The notes under the pieces were generated by a model. It was not told the DNA's origin. It was given only the letters and a program-made list of their open reading frames with translations, and did no database searches. DNA of 64,000 bases, taken from NCBI GenBank assembly GCA_025642075.2, contig JAODUO010000851.1:41001-105000 (forward strand). The letters run 5' to 3'. The position numbers and the translations under genes were made by a program. Source of the DNA: Ridgeia piscesae. Its lineage: Eukaryota > Annelida > Polychaeta > Sabellida > Siboglinidae. Shown in pieces: positions 1 through 13,297 of this stretch. Each line of letters opens with the position of its first letter. The first letter of the stretch is position 1.

Positions 1-1770
1 TGCCGGGTAGATGTATGGTATGCCGGGTAGAATGCCGGGTAGATGTAGGGTATGCCGGGTAGCATGCCGGGTTGATGTAGAGTATGCCGGCTAGAATGCC
101 TGGTAGATTTAGGGTATGCCGGGTAGAATACCGGGTAGATTTATGGTATGCCGGGTAGAATGCCGGGTAGATGTATGGTATGCCGGGAAGAATGCCGGTT
201 AGATGAATTGTATGCCGGGTAGAGTGTCGGGTAGATGTATGGTATGCCGGGTAGCATGGCGGGTAGATGTATGGTATGCCGGGTAGAATGCCGGGTTGAT
301 GTAGGGTATGCCGGGTAGATGTAGGGTTTGCCGGGTAGAATGCCGGGTAGATGTATGGTATGCCGGGTAGAATGCCGGGTAGATGTAGGGTATGCCGGGT
401 AGCATGCCGGGTTGATGTAGGGTATGCCGGCTAGAATGCCTGGTAGATTTAGGGTATGCCGGGTAGAATACCGGGTAGATTTATGGTATGCCGGGTAGAA
501 TGCCGGGTAGATGTATGGTATGCCGGGAAGAATGCCGGTTAGATGAATTGTATGCCGGGTAGAGTGTCGGGTAGATGTATGGTATGCCGGGTAGCATGGC
601 GGGTAGAGTTAGGGTATGCCGGGTAGAATGCCGGGTAGATGTATGGTATGCCGGGTAGAATGCGGGTTAGATGTATGGTATGCCGGGTAGAATGCCGGGT
701 AGATGTAGGGTATGCCGGGTAGCATGCCGGGTTGATGTAGGGTATGCCGGCTAGAATGCCGGGTAGATTTAGGGTATGCCGGCTAGAATGCCGGGTAGAT
801 TTAGGGTATGCCGGGTAGAATACCGGGTAGATTTATGGTATGCCGGGTAGAATGCCGGGTAGATGTATGGTATGCCGGGAAGAATGCCGGTTAGATGAAT
901 TGTATGCCGGGTAGAGTGTCGGGTAGATGTAGGGTATGCCGGGTAGCATGCCGGGTAGAGTTAGGGTATGCCGCGTAGAATGCCGGGTAGATGTATGGCA
1001 TGCCGGGTAGAATGCCGGTTAGATGAATTGTATGCCGGGTAGAGTGTCGGGTAGATGTAGGGTATGCCGGGTAGCATGCCGGGTAGAGTTAGGGTATGCC
1101 GGGTAGAATGCCGGGTAGATGTATGGCATGCCGGGTAGAATGCCGGTTAGATGAATTGTATGCCGGGTAGAGTGTCGGGTAGATGTAGGGTATGCCGGGT
1201 AGCAGGGGAATTGGTATGCCGGGTAGAATGCCGGGTAGATGTATGGCATGCCGGGTAGAATGCCGGTTAGATGAATTGTATGCCGGGTAGAGTGTCGGGT
1301 AGATGTAGGGTATGCCGGGTAGAATGCCGGGTAGATGTATGGCATGCAGGGTAGAATGCCGGTTAGATGTATGGTATGCCGGGTAGAATGCCGGGTAGAT
1401 GTAGGGTATGCCGGGTAGCATGCCGGGTTGATGTAGAGTATGCCGGCTAGAATGCCGGGTAGATTTAGGGTATGCCGGGTAGAATACCGGGTAGATTTAT
1501 GGTATGCCGGGTAGAATGCCGGGTAGATGTATGGTATGCCGGAAAGAATGCCGGTTAGATTAATTGTATGCCGGGTAGAGTGTCGGGTAGATGTAGGGTA
1601 TGCCGGGTAGAATGCCGGGTAGATGTATGGCATGCCGGGTAGAATGCCGGTTAGATGTATGGTATGCCGGGTAGAATGCCGGGTAGATGTAGGGTATGCC
1701 GGGTAGCATGCCTGGTTGATGTAGGGTATGCCGGGTAGAATGCCGGGTAGATGTAGGGTTTGCCGGATAG
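1..1770. repeat. TGCCGGGTAGA minisatellite with higher-order repeats
   Basis: The whole stretch is made of 11-20 bp variants of TGCCGGGTAGA followed by spacers such as TGTAGGG, TGTATGG or TTTAGGG. A larger unit recurs: the distinctive block with AATACCGGG begins near 115, 455, 807 and 1471, giving a higher-order period of about 340-352 bp and then about twice 332. The array starts before the window, so its full length is unknown. The minus strand is open for more than 250 codons here, but only because the repeat lacks stops; the peptide (YPAYPTSTRH variants) is low-complexity and I do not call a gene. Confidence 0.95.
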
Positions 1771-1860
1771 CAGTTCTAGTCTTCTTCGAAAACAACTTTA
1801 TTCAAGAAAAAGGTGGCCATGTCCGTATTCAGACTGCACGTGTATTATTATAATTTCTAT

Positions 1861-2155
1861 CTACACAAAATATGTCGCTCAACACAACGTGTTGCAGGGG
1901 GCTCTCTCCACCAGTCTCCCCCAAATCCCAATGTCCTGCCTCCAGCCTAACCGCAGCAGTATACAAAAATACCACCAATCCACAGTTAGGACTCGTGCTA
2001 GTGACTTGCTAGATGGCGACACCGGCCGTTTTGTATCCCAGTGTCTCATCACCTACGGTTTAGGTTAGCATTGTGACTGAGGAGCGAGCGAGAGATATAG
2101 CGACAGAGAGAGAGAGACATAGGGAGAGACAGAGAGACAATGGAGAGAGAGAGCG

Positions 2156-2206
<51 letters not shown>

Positions 2207-2704
2207 TAAAGTGATATTGAAATGTTGGGACTGCATAGAAGATTCAGCATTCTACCAGAAGACATGACATTAGAAGGCATGGAGGGATGTTGAAGATTTG
2301 TTTTCCCGTGACGTTCTATAATTATGTTCATCACTGGCTGCGGATTCTGATTTGCATCTAGACAAAATATGCGGCTCAACACAATATCTTTGTGCAGGGG
2401 GCTATCTCCTCCAGTCTCCCCCAAATCCAACTTTCCTGCCTATAGCCGAACCACAGTGCCGTCTTGCGGAACACTAAAATATCAACGCCTCACAGTTGCG
2501 ACTATTTAATCGCTAGATGGCGACACTACCCGTGTTGTATCGTAGCGTCTCAGCAGCTAGGGTTTAGTTTAGCATTGTGATTGAACGAGCGAGCGAGAGA
2601 AGAAGAGAGACAGCGAAAGAGAGACACACAGACAGAGAGAGAGAGACACTGAGACACAGAGACATAATAAACATATGTGTGTAGAGAGATAATTAGAGAG
2701 AGAG

Positions 2705-2744
<40 letters not shown>

Positions 2745-3580
2745 CAGACGAGACTGAGACTGAGACTGAGACTGAGACTGAGACTGAGACTGAGACTGAG
2801 ACTGAGACTGAGACTGAGACTGAGACTGAGACTGAGACTGAGACTGAGACGGAGACGGAGACGGAGACCGAGACTGAGACTGAGACTGAGACTGAGACTG
2901 AGTGAGACGAGACGAGACGACGAGACTGAGACTGAGACGGAGACGGAGACGGAGACGGAGACGGAGACGGAGACGGAGACGGAGACGGAGACGGAGACGG
3001 AGACGGAGACGGAGACGGAGACGGAGACGGAGACGGAGACGGAGACGGAGACGGAGACGGAGACGGAGACGGAGACGGAGACGGAGACGGAGACGAAGAC
3101 GGAGACGGAGACGGAGACGGAGACGGGGAGACGGGGAGACGGAGTGACGGAGTGACGGAGTGACCGAGTGACAGAGTGACAGAGTGACAGAGTGACAGAG
3201 TGACAGAGTGACAGAGTGACAGAGTGACAAATTGACAGAGTGACAGAGTGACAGAGTGACAGAGAGAGATAAGTTGATATTGATATTGATATTGATATTG
3301 ATATTGATATTGATATTGATATTGATACTGATACTGATACTGATACTGATACTGATACTGATACTGATACTGATACTGATACTGATACTGATACTGATAC
3401 TGATACTGATACTGATACTGATACTGATACTGATACTGATATTGATATTGATATTGATTTTCGGGGACTGAGTAGAAGTTTCAACATTCTACTGTAGAAT
3501 ATAACGTCGGAAGACGTGGTGGGATGCTGAAGAATTGTTTTGCCGTGACGTTTTAAATGTCTGCAGGAACCACGCCGTCT
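1861..3580. repeat. Tandemly duplicated ~500-bp unit with an internal microsatellite
   Basis: Sequence 1861-2100 is closely repeated at 2358-2600, sharing CAGGGGGCT, CCAGTCTCCCCCAAATCC, CTAGATGGCGACAC and TTTAG(G/T)TTAGCATTGTGA. Each copy then runs into GA-rich simple sequence, and each ends with a second shared block (2206-2340 and about 3444-3570, with CATTCTAC, GGGATG(T/C)TGAAGA and CCGTGACGTT). Copy 1 is about 497 bp and copy 2 about 1.2 kb, because only the internal simple repeat differs in size. The unit could be a non-autonomous element with a built-in microsatellite; that is inference. Confidence 0.85.
2600..3457. repeat. Compound hexamer/octamer microsatellite
   Basis: Ordered blocks: GA-rich sequence to about 2750; (GAGACT)n about 2750-2900; (GGAGAC)n about 2935-3122; (AGAGTGAC)n about 3122-3262; (TGATAT)n and (TGATAC)n about 3270-3457. 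Adjacent blocks differ by single-base changes in the motif, as expected from stepwise slippage. Long open frames here (poly-Arg, poly-Leu-Ile, poly-Ser-Val) are artefacts. Confidence 0.95.
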
Positions 3581-3722
3581 CGTTCACTACCTCAGTACTG
3601 CCATTGATGATATCGGGAGACGTGGACAGGAGTGTTGTTGAAGGTTTTCATGAAACATACTTATTCAGTTTCAGCCGGGAGGGTGCACCTCGATCAGCGC
3701 TTGGGTACTCCATTCTCATACG

Positions 3723-3723
<1 letters not shown>

Positions 3724-3785
<62 letters not shown>

Positions 3786-3809
3786 TGTGTGTGTATGTGT
3801 ATGTGTTTT

Positions 3810-3850
<41 letters not shown>

Positions 3851-3862
3851 TGTGTGTGTGTG

Positions 3863-3912
<50 letters not shown>

Positions 3913-3948
3913 TGTGTGTCTCTGTGTCTCTGTGTGTGTCTCAGACCA

Positions 3949-4008
<60 letters not shown>
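3724..4008. repeat. (GT)n followed by (TA)n microsatellites
   Basis: Interrupted (GT)n spans about 3724-3940 and a (TA)n run about 3950-4008. No coding signal. Confidence 0.95.
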
Positions 4009-4009
<1 letters not shown>

Positions 4010-4012
<3 letters not shown>

Positions 4013-5018
4013 TGTGTTGGTGTTGTATTGTGTAAAAATGTTGGTAGATATATCAATAACAACATGAATTATGTATTAACAACATTATTTAATGTCACAT
4101 ATGTTTATACAATTCGTAGTTCTGACAGCAGGTGTACTTTATATAGTCTAAGTCACGCAGCCAAAGGTGATTTGAGAGTTATGATTTATCAACAATATTG
4201 TTTCAAATGAAAATATAAATAATGTTTACAATCTATATAGCATAAGCAATAATTTCGTAAAGATGAGCTTCCTATGTTTATGGTACTCTTGATTGGCTAA
4301 TCGTCGTAGTATCTGCTAAACTGTTTTATAAACAATATTAATTACAACAATAATATTGTAGTATGCTGTGAAAGCACGCTTAGATTTCTCAGCTGTTGGA
4401 TTCTATCGTTGCGAAACAGTAGATTATTTATGTCAGCTTATAAAAGACGTGTGAATATAATTGGGACTGTACATGTATATTCACGATAAAATCAACAATT
4501 ACACACAATATCATACTATTATACAGCGGCAAACATCTCACTGAAATAATATTTGAAATATTTTTACGTATTACGATTAAAGCATATACATTAAAAATAC
4601 AATTTACTTAAACGTATTCTAAAATATATTAAAAAGGATAGGAAAGTTACATTGTCTGTTAAAATACCTGAACATCATTAACCGTTCTGGCAATGTTCCA
4701 AAAACCACGGAATCACATAGTGTTTTTGCGATTTGTGTTCGCCCTTTGAATTGGTACCTCGATGCAACATATCAACATAATTTGAAAGTACGTGCGAATG
4801 TCAGGAACATAACATGAAAGGTATGGAACATTTTGAAGCCTGCAATGTACATACATGTGTATACAGTCATACTTTACATATTTTGATTAAAATTGTACAC
4901 ATCTTATTGTACAGTTTGTTTCTATGTAACTCACATCCATGTATACTAAACGTGCCATATAGAAATACATAAATGGGATATAACTGCTTCTACGAAGCGT
5001 GCCATCAGCTGTTGGACT
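4010..5018. other. AT-rich intergenic, downstream of the TLR
   Basis: About 1 kb of AT-rich sequence lies 3' of the minus-strand TLR stop codon. It would contain the TLR 3' UTR. I see no other coding signal, RNA gene or recognisable repeat. Confidence 0.5.
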
Positions 5019-7904
5019 TCATTGTCTTTCACTGTCATCGGTGTGTTTTTGCCGGGACAGCAACAACTGTATCACATCGAAACGACGTCGACATCTCTCC
5101 TGCTCGGGGTCACGCAACAGTTCATTGCGCATGCGCCGCCAAAACGTCAGATCCGCCTCCTCGTCATCGTCTACATCACAGCACCTTAGCACAACGCATG
5201 GGGAGTTTGGCAACAGGAGTTGTCTCAGACGACGGGGAACGGAAGTAGGTCGGATGTCGTCGAACAAGACAAATATATACTTGGACAGCGGCTTGCTGCT
5301 GTCGAGCGCCGTCGCCAGGTAGTTCATGCAGTCGCTGTCGTCGATGAACTCTCGCGTCAAACACACGACCACCTTATCACTGCTCTGGAAACCGCGAACG
5401 AAGTTGTGCATTTTCGAGGCTCCGCCGAGGTCGTCGCGATCGCCAACGTAGAGACGCAAGCCCCACTCGTCCTCGGCTCGAGGCAGCAGACGCGTGCACA
5501 CCCAGCGCGAGATTCTCGCCACGCCGCCCTCCTGGTCACGAACATTGGAGGCATGCAGGAAATACGTCACCATGACGTCATGCAGTTTACCTTGTTTACT
5601 GGAGGTCGACCATCCACCTCGCAGCCAGCAGATAATCAGGTGATACTTAATGTACCATCGATGATAACGCACAAGCAACGCGACTACACAGGTTAAGCTC
5701 ACGACAGCTAAGATTGGTACAACAATAGGCAATACGGATACGTCACATCCGGCTTCGAGGCGTTTCAGTTCTATCGTACTCAATGGCGTGTCTGTGCTCT
5801 CTCCGTACGAGCACGTAAGGTTTTCTCGAGCTGGAATTTGTGCTGACGACACTCGGATCCAGCGTATGAACGACAACGTTTCGCAATTACACGCGAACAT
5901 CTCGCGTTGTATGTTTATTGTCAGATGTCTGATATGAACTTGTTGGTCCAACGTCGACATAAATGTATCAGTCAGGGTTATGAGACGATTACCACTCAGG
6001 TCGATGTATTCCAAGTTTATTATATGGTCCATGTAAATATCGATTCGGGTAAGTTCGTTGTCGGCAAGTGTTAGGCGTTTCAAACGGGTACATTGTTCAA
6101 AAGCTCGTGGGTTGATCCGTCTGAGTTTGTTATTTGAGAGATTAAGATCCTCTAGCAGACGCAAGTGCGAAAAAGTACCTCGGAAATCCGCTCCAGTCTC
6201 ACCCAGAGAATTGTGGGATATATTCAAGAAACGCAGATATGGAAAAGACTGCATAAACTCAGGCGTGATGACTTGAAGAGTTCCATGACTCATGTCTAAT
6301 ATCTCGAGACGACTCTTGCCGAGAAGACGACAGTCACTGCACAGGACCTTCGTCAATTTGTTTAGCGACAGGTTAAGGAAACGCAACTGAACGTGACTTA
6401 GACATGCGTAGCCCTCTACTTTTTTAGGGGTCATCGAACCATAGGCCGCCATGTCAAGATATTCTAATGAAGCGGGAATAGGTAAAATACCAAATCTGAG
6501 TGGTTCGCTGCACGGAGCAGTGTCGTTTGTGATGAGCGACGTCGACTTGGTGAGCTCTGGAGGCCGCACGGGGAAGTAGTCATCCACGTCAAACAGGCAA
6601 CTACTGTTGTAGCAGTACGACCAACGGAAGTCGTCGACACGAGATCCAGTGTGTGAGATGCTCATTGTGCGGATAGTGGGAAAGATCACCGTTAAGTTGG
6701 AATCTGGTGGGTTTATAAACATCAGAGCGTTGTAGTCAAGACTGAAATCTCGCACATTCGACAGACACCCAGCGTAGTTGAAGTGTAAGCCGCTGATGTG
6801 AGCAGACTTGATACTCAACCGTTTCAAGTGACGCCAGAATGGGAAGCAGAAATCGGAATCTTTAAATATCGCCACATCTCCTTGCATGCCGTCCAACACG
6901 ACCGTGTCGATTGACGTGTTGGTCGTCACGGCTAATGACGACATTGTCTTTCCGTACTTCAGCAGTCGATTGCAAGAAAGGACAAGTGAGCGTAGGTTTG
7001 GTAGGTTAGAAAACGCGCCGGGCTGGAGTTTCTTTAAGGTAAGCATGCGACGAAATGTCAAAGTCGTGATATTAGAGTCCCGTATGTTGTCGAACATGGC
7101 GGCGGTGATCTGTGTGAATTCCATCGAGTCTCTATAGAAGTCGAGCACCTCAAGTCGAGGCAGACGAGTGTATTCGACCGGTATGATGGCGTCACCTACG
7201 GCGCTCAGAGACAACACTCGCAGCTCCGGGGTGTATGATGCGAACTGCGTCGGATATGACATCATATGAAGATTGGTCATCATGAGCACGCGCAGTGAAA
7301 TGAGTCCGACGAAGACACCAGACGGAAGTGACGTGATATTATTATCATTGAGAACCAGTTGTTCGAGGTTTATTAATTGTCGAAAACAGTTCTTTCGTAG
7401 CGTTATTATGGAACTACGAGTTAAGACCAAAATGCGTAGCTCAGTCATGTTCGCAAAAGCTGTTTCACCAACTATGGCTATGTTGTTTTCACTGAGGTCC
7501 AACTGTTTCACGTTATTCGGAATCAGTGTCGGAACGCGGGTAAAACCACGTGATCTACAATTCACGACAACACCTGTATAAGCGTCCGACGAAAGCCACT
7601 TGTTGCGATCAGCAATCGATGACCCATTTGACTGTGCGCACGGAAGACCCGAACCGAGCGATGTGCGCAGGCAGAATGCAATGAACCCGAACGTCACGAG
7701 TCGGCGGCTTCTGGCTGAACGATCGAAGGTGTTGGAGCTTCTAAAACACAACGATGGCAACACTGAGCCGACCAGTGCAGGTGTTCTGCACCTGGGGCTC
7801 TTACAAAATATCAAACATGTATTACTATACTGTCTGATACGTTTTGCAAAGTGCGTGATTTCAAACACACATATGTAGACACACACATACATACATACAT
7901 ACAT
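5019..7904 (-). CDS. Toll-like receptor (LRR ectodomain, one TM, TIR domain)
   Basis: Single open frame of 961 codons. In order: hydrophobic signal-like segment about residues 69-81; LRR N-cap cysteine region about 112-130; many leucine-rich repeats (LDLSENNI, LNLSNNKL, IDLSGNRL); one cysteine-rich C-terminal cap about 670-723 (CNC, then two spaced Cys); transmembrane helix about 724-745; TIR domain about 774-930 with a divergent box 1 (LHDVMVTYF), box 2 (RLYVGDRDDLGG) and an intact FW motif at 921-922. One cap next to the membrane makes it a single-cysteine-cluster TLR. Such receptors sense microbial or damage ligands and signal through MyD88-type adaptors. The BB loop lacks the usual proline. 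The first ~13 residues are translated CATA microsatellite and no other Met precedes the signal-like segment, so the true start is probably in an upstream exon (possible acceptor near 7740). Function is inferred from family. Confidence 0.9.
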   Translation of the reverse strand: MYVCMYVCVYICVFEITHFAKRIRQYSNTCLIFCKSPRCRTPALVGSVLPSLCFRSSNTFDRSARSRRLVTFGFIAFCLRTSLGSGLPCAQSNGSSIADRNKWLSSDAYTGVVVNCRSRGFTRVPTLIPNNVKQLDLSENNIAIVGETAFANMTELRILVLTRSSIITLRKNCFRQLINLEQLVLNDNNITSLPSGVFVGLISLRVLMMTNLHMMSYPTQFASYTPELRVLSLSAVGDAIIPVEYTRLPRLEVLDFYRDSMEFTQITAAMFDNIRDSNITTLTFRRMLTLKKLQPGAFSNLPNLRSLVLSCNRLLKYGKTMSSLAVTTNTSIDTVVLDGMQGDVAIFKDSDFCFPFWRHLKRLSIKSAHISGLHFNYAGCLSNVRDFSLDYNALMFINPPDSNLTVIFPTIRTMSISHTGSRVDDFRWSYCYNSSCLFDVDDYFPVRPPELTKSTSLITNDTAPCSEPLRFGILPIPASLEYLDMAAYGSMTPKKVEGYACLSHVQLRFLNLSLNKLTKVLCSDCRLLGKSRLEILDMSHGTLQVITPEFMQSFPYLRFLNISHNSLGETGADFRGTFSHLRLLEDLNLSNNKLRRINPRAFEQCTRLKRLTLADNELTRIDIYMDHIINLEYIDLSGNRLITLTDTFMSTLDQQVHIRHLTINIQREMFACNCETLSFIRWIRVSSAQIPARENLTCSYGESTDTPLSTIELKRLEAGCDVSVLPIVVPILAVVSLTCVVALLVRYHRWYIKYHLIICWLRGGWSTSSKQGKLHDVMVTYFLHASNVRDQEGGVARISRWVCTRLLPRAEDEWGLRLYVGDRDDLGGASKMHNFVRGFQSSDKVVVCLTREFIDDSDCMNYLATALDSSKPLSKYIFVLFDDIRPTSVPRRLRQLLLPNSPCVVLRCCDVDDDEEADLTFWRRMRNELLRDPEQERCRRRFDVIQLLLSRQKHTDDSERQ

Positions 7905-7992
7905 ACATAAAAAACCAACACAAACACATGCACATACACAAACTTACACATACATGCACACACAAACACACATTCACACACATTCACACACA

Positions 7993-8066
<74 letters not shown>
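7880..8066. repeat. (CATA)n and (CA)n microsatellites
   Basis: A short CATA run at about 7888-7910 lies inside the extended open frame of the TLR. Interrupted CA sequence follows and becomes pure (CA)n at about 7985-8066. Confidence 0.95.
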
Positions 8067-8068
<2 letters not shown>

Positions 8069-8069
8069 A

Positions 8070-9250
8070 AAACACGTGTTCGTTGTCTCATTCTACTTAC
8101 ACTGTCGCCATGTCCGTGGTCGAACTGCTGTCACCTCACCGACTACTTGTTGTCGAGTCTCAGCTCGACCTGTCGACTGGCGTCCGACTGCGAACTTTGA
8201 TAATTATCAGTCATTTGACAGTTGCACATTCAGCCACCCGCTAGCCCTAAGCTATTACATGGACGTATGTCAAACAGGAACATTGTAATTGCAGCTTGAC
8301 AGTTCCTTTCAAACAGTCTATAGGGCCTGCAAGTGGGTCACGATACATGGCGTGACTCCGCGCGACTGGAGCTTATTGGGGACTAAGCGAGACTAATTGG
8401 GAACTGGACACAAGAATAATATTCTAACGATGGATGACAGTTGTAGCTTCCGACTGATAAATACTAGGAAAATCAGTTCATAAATGTCTTGTGTTATACG
8501 TTTCTTATCTTAAATGTCCGATTTAATATTGAGTTTACCACACTATCATAGACACATAGTGATTTACGTAGTGCAGATAATCGACACGATGCTAGGCTGT
8601 ATGTGTCTTTTACGGGATTTGCGTTTTTCATTGCTGTACGTTGTGGTTTCGATAAACACTTATATCTGACAAGTTGTCTATATGCACAGAATCATATCAC
8701 ATGTATACGTTTGGCCCAAATAGGTTGTACTGCGCGAAAACTGGCACTCTTCATTATTAGTCAAGATCGCCAAACACAAGTACTTGCCGCTATTGCCATG
8801 GCAACCACCATAATAATCGATTCAAATTCATGATTTCCGTTATCATTGTCACCGGCAAAGTGTTCCACTGCTTCTGCTTGTAATAATCCTTCGGACAATA
8901 TAACTGAAATACGCTATTTCGGGACAGTTCGATTATTACGACCAAAACAAAAGAAAGTCCTATATGTTAACATGGAGTATATGGACCTCCTGCCCCCAAC
9001 TGCCCCCAGCCTCGTTTTCGCGGCGAGACTTGCACGCCCTATTAAGTGAACGTGGTCGTGACCCAAATGTAGGACGTGTATTGTATACAACTCGGGGTTG
9101 GATGAACGAGGAAGCTATACATGTTGGTGTGTGGCCCTGGTACTATTGTACGCTATCACACGGACAACAAGTAGTAGCAATTTCACTTGTCCGGTGGAAA
9201 AATCCAGTTGTTGCGGGCTAGCAGACAAGCGGAATTTCGAGCCCTTAATG
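8070..9250. other. Intergenic region without recognisable gene
   Basis: Upstream flank of the minus-strand TLR. It may contain its promoter and 5' exon, but I cannot identify either. Short open frames resemble nothing I recognise. Confidence 0.4.
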
Positions 9251-9251
9251 C

Positions 9252-10781
<1,530 letters not shown>

Positions 10782-11160
10782 CCTGGCCGGAAAGGACGGG
10801 ACGGGACGGGACGGGACGGGACGGGACGGGACGGGACGGGACGGGACGGGACGGGACGGGACGGGACGGGACGGGACGGGACGGGACGGGACGGGACGGG
10901 ACGGGACGGACGGACGGGACGGGACGGGACGGGACGGGACGGGACGGGACGGGACGGGACGGGACGGGACAGGACGGGACGGGACGGGACGGGACGGGAC
11001 GGGACGGGACGGGACGGGACGGGACGGGACGGGACGGGACGGGACGGGACGGGACGGGACGGGACGGGACGGGACGGGACGGGACGGGACGGGACAGGAC
11101 GGGACAGGACAGGACAGGACAGGACAGGACAGGACAGGACAGGACAGGACAGGACAGGAC
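10782..11160. repeat. (GGGAC)n pentanucleotide array
   Basis: About 75 copies of GGGAC, changing to AGGAC/GGGAC mixtures and then to pure AGGAC over the last ~60 bp. The G-rich strand has a GGG tract every 5 bases, so it could form G-quadruplexes. All frames are open because the motif has no stop; the Thr-Gly-Arg-Asp peptide is not evidence of a gene. Confidence 0.97.
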
Positions 11161-12560
11161 ACTGCCGGTAGACGCTGTTGGCTGACACTGCTGGCCGACA
11201 CTGCTGGCCGACACTGATGGCCGACACTGCTGGCTGACATTGCAGGCTGACACTGCTGGCTGACACTGCTGACTGACACTGCTAGCTGACACTGCTGACT
11301 GACACTGCTGACTGACACTGCTGAGTGACACTGCTGACTGACACTGCTGACTGACACTGTTGGCAGACGCTGCTGGCTGACACTGCAGGCTGACACTGCT
11401 GACTGACACTGCTGGCTGACACTGCTGACTGACACTGCTGACTGACACTGCTGACTGACACTGCTGACTGACACTGCTGACTGACATTGCTGACTGACAC
11501 TGCTGACTGACACTGCTGACTGACACTGCTGACTGACACTGCTGACTGACACTGCTGACTGACACTGCTGACTGACACATTGCTGACTGGCACTGCTGGC
11601 CGACACTGCTGGCTGACACTGCTGACTGACACTGCCGATAGACGCTGTTGGCTGACACTGCAGGCTGACACTGCTGACTGACGCTGCTGGCTGACACTGC
11701 AGGCTGACACTGCAGGCTGACACTACTGACTGACACTGCTGGCTGACACTACTGACTGAACCTGCTGGCTGACACTGCTGACTGACACTGCCAGTAGACG
11801 CTGCTGGCTGACACTGCAGGCTGACACTGCAGGCTGACACTACTGACTGACACTGCTGGCTGACACTAATGACTGACACTGCTTGCTGACACTGCTGACT
11901 GACACTGCCAGTAGACGCTGCTGGCTGACACTGCAGGCTGACACTACTGACTGACACTGCTGGCTGACACTACTGACTGACACTGCTGGCTGACACTGCT
12001 GACTGACACTGCCAGGTAGACGCTGCTGGCTGACACTGCAGGCTGACACTGCTGACTGACACTGCTGACACTGCTTGCTGACACTGCTGACTGACACTGC
12101 TGGAGACGCTGCTGGCTGACACTGCAGGCTGACACTGCTGACTGACACTGCTGGCAGACGCTGTTGACTGACACTGCTGACTGACACTGCTGACTGACAC
12201 TGCTGGCAGACGCTGCTGGCTGACACTGCTGGCTTACACTGCTGACTGACACTGCTGGCAGACGCTGCTGGCTGACACTGCTGGCTGACACTGCTGGCAG
12301 ACGCTGCTGGCTGACACTGCTGACTAACACTGCTGACTGACACTGCTGACTGACACTGCTGACTGATATTGCTGGCTGACACTGCTGGCAGACGCTGCTG
12401 GCTGACACTGCTGACTGACACTGCTGACTGACATTGCAGGCTGACACTGCTGGCTGACGCTGCTGGCTGACACTGCTGACTGACACTGCTGACTGACACT
12501 GCTGACTGACACTGCTGACTGACACTGCTGGTTGACACTGGTGTAATCAGCAGGTTCGAC
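11161..12560. repeat. 13-bp minisatellite (CTGACTGACACTG family)
   Basis: Directly follows the GGGAC array. The core unit is 13 bp, with variants carrying CTGGCTGACACTG, CAGGCTGACACTG and longer CTGGCAGACGCTG inserts that recur at higher order. Minus-strand frames read a Ser-Val-Ser-Gln-Gln-Cys repeat of 13 residues in more than one frame, as expected for a 13-bp unit. I do not call a protein. Confidence 0.95.
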
Positions 12561-13297
12561 ACCTGGCGGACGCGGATGACTTTGGACGTTGAATTGGAGA
12601 AATTATTAGGAAGGTGACAGTAGCTATATATTGCAGAAAGTATAACACTGACAATTCACATCAGTATACAAATATGATTACATTGACTCAAAACACATGT
12701 GTGCAACATAGATAGTGTACAGTGGATTACATAGTCAAAAATAGAGTTGAAACATAAGCATCATAAATTAGCACTTAGCATAGTTATCATAACTTTGTCC
12801 ATTAATACTGTATGGCAAATTGATTATCTGTTAGATGATTGTCGCTCACTAATTTTAACTATTTTTGGCGTGATCGGGCAACATAAGCTGCGGGTCTGGG
12901 AGATGCATGCATTGATAAACAAACGCCTTCAATACATGCTCCTTATCGGTACGTTCTCTGCACCTATGAATGGTGTCTGGCAAAAGAAATGCTGACACAA
13001 ATCACTAAACCCAGCAGATTGTAACAAACTTACATGATCGCCGAATATAGAAAGATTCGCAGACGTCAGTTAACAGTGTGACGAAACAGTTGCGGTCATC
13101 GTACATTGCGGAATTCGATTCAAATTAAGTACGTTTTTATTTGATTAACTTCCAAATCTATTTCCAAATCACATACTTATTCAATTCATATTTAGTTAGC
13201 AATTTGTTGTCATAAGGTCGAAATTGTTGCATGCACTGAATACTATGTCCATGTTATTCTGCATTAATGACACAGACGAGTGTCGAGAACGCAGCCA
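12561..13297. other. Intergenic, no gene recognised
   Basis: Unique-looking AT-rich sequence. No domain or repeat recognised. Confidence 0.4.

Noticed and set aside
2550..3487. Ser/Val/Leu/Arg repeat proteins on both strands
   Set aside because: Low-complexity hexamer and octamer arrays without unique coding sequence.
4973..5696. Plus-strand open frames opposite the TIR coding region
   Set aside because: Antisense shadows of the TLR; the real domain order is on the minus strand.
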